Program-made: the position numbers and the translations under genes
Assembly: GCA_910585435.1 (NCBI GenBank)
Contig: CAJUEJ010000008.1
Location: forward strand, 1 to 64,000
DNA from: an uncultured Hungatella sp.
GTDB taxonomy: Bacteria; Bacillota; Clostridia; Lachnospirales; Lachnospiraceae
Length of the DNA stretch: 64,000 nt
Reading direction: 5' to 3'
Notes under the pieces: generated by a model
The model's input: only the letters and a program-made list of their open reading frames with translations
What the model was told of the DNA's origin: nothing
Databases searched by the model: none
Shown: positions 61,320-64,000 of the stretch, piece after piece
Position numbering within the stretch: the first letter of the stretch is position 1
Layout: every line of letters begins with the position of its first letter

Positions 61320-62189
61320 ATGAAAAAGAAAAAACAGTTGGCTAATGAGCTGAATCTTCCTCAGAAGATTGTTATGTATCTGCTTTTAGTGTGTATTGTC
61401 CTTATTATGGCGGTGCCTATGTGGAACGTATTGGTGGTGGCAACTTCTTCCAGATTGTCGGCCAGCCAGAGCGGAGTCAAGCTTTGGTGGGATTCCTTCA
61501 GCCTGGATGGGTTTGAGTACGTGTTTACAGTGACGAAGCTGCTGCGCCCGTTTCTCAACTCGTTTTTTGTAACAACGGTTGCCACGGTGATACAGGTAGT
61601 TTTATCCTCCTTTGCGGGATATGTCCTGATTCAGAAAGATTTGCCCTTTAAGGGAGCGATCACATCCTTTGTCATGCTGACTATGATGATTCCGGGAGAC
61701 TTGACATTGATTTCAGTTTACCAGCTGAACAAGCAGCTGAATCTTTTAAACAGCTACACAGGACTGATTATGAACGGGCTGATCTCCGGATTCAGCATTC
61801 TTCTTATGAGAAATTTCTTTGAGACTGTGCCCTATTCTCTGGCAGAGGCAGCAAGAATTGACGGAGCCGGGGAGGTTCATATTTTCCGTAAGATCTATCT
61901 TCCTGTATCTCTTCCAGGGCTGGCTACCGTATTTTTTATGGAATATGTGGCAAAATGGAATTCTATTATGCTTCCGGCAACGTTGGTAACGGAGCAGAAG
62001 CTTTATACGCTGCCGCTGATGCTGAAAGCCATGATTCTGACCGATGCATCCACATCAGGAACATCCTTTGCACCAGATAATGCGGTTATGGCAGCAATTA
62101 TAATTTCTACGGTTCCTTTGCTCTTTATCTATATCTTTGCGCAGCAGTACCTGTTGGAGGGAATGAACCTTGGGGCCGAGAAAGGATAG
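61320..62189 (+). CDS. Sugar ABC permease (MalG/UgpE type)
   Basis: The 289-residue permease starts at MKKKKQLANEL, after GGAGGAGG and 10 bases after the first permease. Six helices are seen. The coupling loop is EAARIDGAGEVHIFRKIYLPVSLPG, and the second half of the family signature is FVMLTMMIPGDLTLISVYQLNKQL. An alternative start 36 bases upstream overlaps the earlier gene and lacks a ribosome-binding site. Confidence 0.93.
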   Translation: MKKKKQLANELNLPQKIVMYLLLVCIVLIMAVPMWNVLVVATSSRLSASQSGVKLWWDSFSLDGFEYVFTVTKLLRPFLNSFFVTTVATVIQVVLSSFAGYVLIQKDLPFKGAITSFVMLTMMIPGDLTLISVYQLNKQLNLLNSYTGLIMNGLISGFSILLMRNFFETVPYSLAEAARIDGAGEVHIFRKIYLPVSLPGLATVFFMEYVAKWNSIMLPATLVTEQKLYTLPLMLKAMILTDASTSGTSFAPDNAVMAAIIISTVPLLFIYIFAQQYLLEGMNLGAEKG

Positions 62190-62195
62190 GCACAG

Positions 62196-63536
62196 ATGGA
62201 CAAAAAGGAAATCAGATTTGAACGCTTTGTAAAAAAGGAAGAGGAAGGGACCTATTTTCCCATAGAATTTCAGGTTCCGGATCATGTGGAAACATTAGAA
62301 TTGTCTTATGCATATACCAGGTTTGAGCAGACAGAGAGTGGATACGGGGAAACGGTAAAGCGGGAGATCAATATTGTAGATCTGGCACTCTGCGGTGCAG
62401 GCGGCTGTTATATCGGTTCTTCCGGCTCAGACCGAAACCATATATCCATAGGCCCGTATGGAAGCTCTCAGGGCTTTGCCCCTTCTCCCATCAAGCCAGG
62501 GACGTGGAGCGTTATCTTAGGGGCATATAAGATTGCAAAGGAAGGCTGCAAAGTAGAGTACCAGGTGGTTTTCCACGAGAAAAAGCGCAGGCTTTATAAG
62601 GGGGATACCCACCTTCACACCATGGGATCTGACGGGAACTGCAGCCTTGAAGAGCTGGCGCTGATTGCCAGGAAAGAAGGATTGGATTATCTTGTGGTCA
62701 CGGATCACAACAATTATGCCCAGAATCAGCAGCTTCCCGATATAGAGGGCCTGACTATGATTCCGGGATGTGAGTGGACCCACTATAAGGGCCACGCAGG
62801 GATGTTGGGTGTAAAACAGCCATTTGAGAATCCGTTTTGCGTCAATACCAGGAATCAGATGGAAGAAAAGCTTGAGGGGGCCAGAACGCGGGGCGCAAAG
62901 GTAGTTCTCAACCATCCCTTCTGCCCAAATTGTGGTTGGAGATGGGGGATAGAAGATACAGAGTATGATCTGATTGAGGTATGGAACGGAGCAACTCCTC
63001 CGGCAATCAACCGGAAGTGCCTGGACTGGTGGGATAGCAGGCTAAAGGAAGGAAGGCGGATTCCGGTTATCGGCGGCAGTGATTTTCACAGACTGGGATA
63101 TGGGCGGATGCCTGCCTCACCTTGTACGTGCCTGTATGCCTGGTCCCGAACGGGAGAAGATCTGATGGAGGCGATGGCAGCAGGGCATGGGTTTGTGGTG
63201 TATGGACCTGAAGGCCCTATGGCTTATGGCGAAGCGGGCGGAAAGATTTTCGGGGATGTGATTTCTCCGGATGCGGAAATAGAATTCCACTTTTGGAATC
63301 TAAAGGAAGGCGACAGGATCTTCTTGATATCTGATAAAGACAGTCAGTGTTTTGAAATAAGCAAAGATGTAACAGAATTCCGGTGTAGCCATAAGGCAGA
63401 GGGGCTTGTGTTTCTGCGGGCCGAGATAACAAGAATGATGCTTCCCACAGGTGAGATGCCAGCTCTTTTGACAAATCCATTTTATATTGAAGAGAAACAT
63501 ACAGGTGACGCCAAGGGGTGCGTGCCGATACATTGA
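62196..63536 (+). CDS. PHP-domain metallohydrolase of the CehA/McbA type
   Basis: The 446-residue protein has an N-terminal beta domain (about 1-145) and a PHP phosphoesterase domain. The metal ligands are in GDTHLHTMGSDG, LVVTDHNNY, VVLNHPFC and GGSDFHRLG. Relatives include CehA/McbA-type hydrolases, which cleave carbamates and esters, and other PHP enzymes; the natural substrate is unknown. The gene is 6 bases after the MalG-type permease, so it likely acts on the imported compound or on its activated form. Confidence 0.83.
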   Translation: MDKKEIRFERFVKKEEEGTYFPIEFQVPDHVETLELSYAYTRFEQTESGYGETVKREINIVDLALCGAGGCYIGSSGSDRNHISIGPYGSSQGFAPSPIKPGTWSVILGAYKIAKEGCKVEYQVVFHEKKRRLYKGDTHLHTMGSDGNCSLEELALIARKEGLDYLVVTDHNNYAQNQQLPDIEGLTMIPGCEWTHYKGHAGMLGVKQPFENPFCVNTRNQMEEKLEGARTRGAKVVLNHPFCPNCGWRWGIEDTEYDLIEVWNGATPPAINRKCLDWWDSRLKEGRRIPVIGGSDFHRLGYGRMPASPCTCLYAWSRTGEDLMEAMAAGHGFVVYGPEGPMAYGEAGGKIFGDVISPDAEIEFHFWNLKEGDRIFLISDKDSQCFEISKDVTEFRCSHKAEGLVFLRAEITRMMLPTGEMPALLTNPFYIEEKHTGDAKGCVPIH

Positions 63537-63553
63537 TACAGGGGGAAAACAGC

Positions 63554-64000
63554 GTGATAAAAAAGGTGATTCTGGTATTTAAAACCCATTTTGACATCGG
63601 TTTTACGGACCTTTCTAAAAATGTAATCGACAACTATTCTACAGACATGCTGGATCAGGTGCTGGAGACATGTGAGGCCACGGCGGATATGGGGGAGCAC
63701 AGATATATTTGGACTATGCCTTCCTGGCCGTTAAAACAGATGCTGACACACTGCAGCCAGGAACGGAAGGTGCGGCTGGAGAAGCTGATTGAAAGCGGGC
63801 AGATCGTCTGGCATGCACTTGCGTATACCTCCCATTTTGACTTTTGCGGGCCGGAGGAATACCGGTATGGATTTACTTATGCCAGAGAATTATCCGATAC
63901 ATACAAAAAACCATTTCCCATAAGTGCCAAAATGACGGATGTGCCGGGACATGGAAGGGGGATCGTGCCGCTTCTGGCAGAGCAGGGCGTTAAATTTCTC
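63554..64000 (+). CDS. GH38-like DUF5054 protein, N-terminal part
   Basis: The 149 codons visible start at a GTG (63554) with AGGGGGAA upstream. VILVFKTHFDIGFTDLS holds the DIGFT pattern of family 38 glycosidase-like (alpha-mannosidase) catalytic domains. HALAYTSHFDF and KMTDVPGHGRGIVPLLAEQG follow the same fold. DUF5054 proteins are predicted glycoside hydrolases of this group. The gene runs off the end of the window. Its place after the ABC and PHP genes suggests use of an alpha-linked or modified sugar. Confidence 0.82.
   Translation, partial: MIKKVILVFKTHFDIGFTDLSKNVIDNYSTDMLDQVLETCEATADMGEHRYIWTMPSWPLKQMLTHCSQERKVRLEKLIESGQIVWHALAYTSHFDFCGPEEYRYGFTYARELSDTYKKPFPISAKMTDVPGHGRGIVPLLAEQGVKFL

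Overview
The window looks like a piece of chromosome from a gut-type clostridium, most likely a Lachnospiraceae relative (Clostridium XIVa / Enterocloster-like). This is inferred from the gene families: selenium-molybdenum hydroxylase maturation genes, FdrA/AllG/AllH, a T-box leader, SpmB, a GerMN-like lipoprotein, AdhE behind a Rex-like site and Gram-positive lipoproteins. Selenium enters here through an orphan selD plus cofactor-maturation genes. No selenocysteine (selA/selB) or selenouridine genes are in the window.

Region by region. (1) 1-9948: a plus-strand selenium/molybdenum block. It holds the end of a GltD-like flavoprotein, a selenium-dependent xanthine dehydrogenase (FeS and Mo domains fused), yqeB, a mocA-yqeC fusion, selD, a DUF3343 putative Se/S carrier, a cysteine desulfurase and yedF. 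A DUF3788 gene and an AraC regulator translationally coupled to a ClpP paralogue follow. (2) 9959-15182: a decayed zone with a truncated AraC, an alpha/beta-hydrolase fragment, a transporter remnant, an intact PepSY lipoprotein, a methionyl-tRNA synthetase pseudogene that still has its T-box leader, and a frameshifted lipoprotein. (3) 15397-29412: a nucleobase/ureide catabolic island. xdhABC (minus) diverges from pucR (plus). Downstream lie a ring-opening (barbiturase/cyanurate-type) amidohydrolase, a transporter, an NCS2 permease, the three oxamate-carbamoyltransferase-type proteins AllH-FdrA-AllG and carbamate kinase. The amidohydrolase and transporter genes are damaged at their shared border by what looks like one deletion. 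(4) 29860-38349: a second molybdenum block with a MoeA-like protein, a domain-rearranged XdhC, moaA, a MOSC-MogA fusion, modA, modB, a broken MBL-fold gene, modC and moaC.

(5) 38357-56901: ordinary chromosomal genes: GNAT, AEC transporter, siroheme nitrite/sulfite reductase-like protein, spmB, MarR, GerMN-like lipoprotein, an MBOAT/DHHW O-acetylation pair, trmO, adhE, an APH-type kinase, a DEDDh exonuclease, a D,D-carboxypeptidase, a TIGR01906 membrane protein, an SH3 membrane protein, trmB and thioredoxin. (6) 57234-64000: tRNA-Lys(CTT), then a carbohydrate-type ABC operon with its own GntR-LacI regulator, a CehA/McbA-type PHP phosphoesterase and the start of a GH38-like DUF5054 protein.

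How it fits together: blocks 1 and 4 would import molybdate, build molybdopterin, cytidylylate it, mobilise sulfur and selenium and mature the hydroxylase. Region 3 suggests oxidation of a purine or pyrimidine, ring opening, phosphorolytic carbamoyl transfer and ATP formation by carbamate kinase. Blocks 1 and 4 have C-rich sense strands, while the genes of region 3 are G-rich in sense. This hints that one ancestral Se/Mo locus was split or acquired separately from its surroundings. All calls come from reading the sequence; no database search was run.
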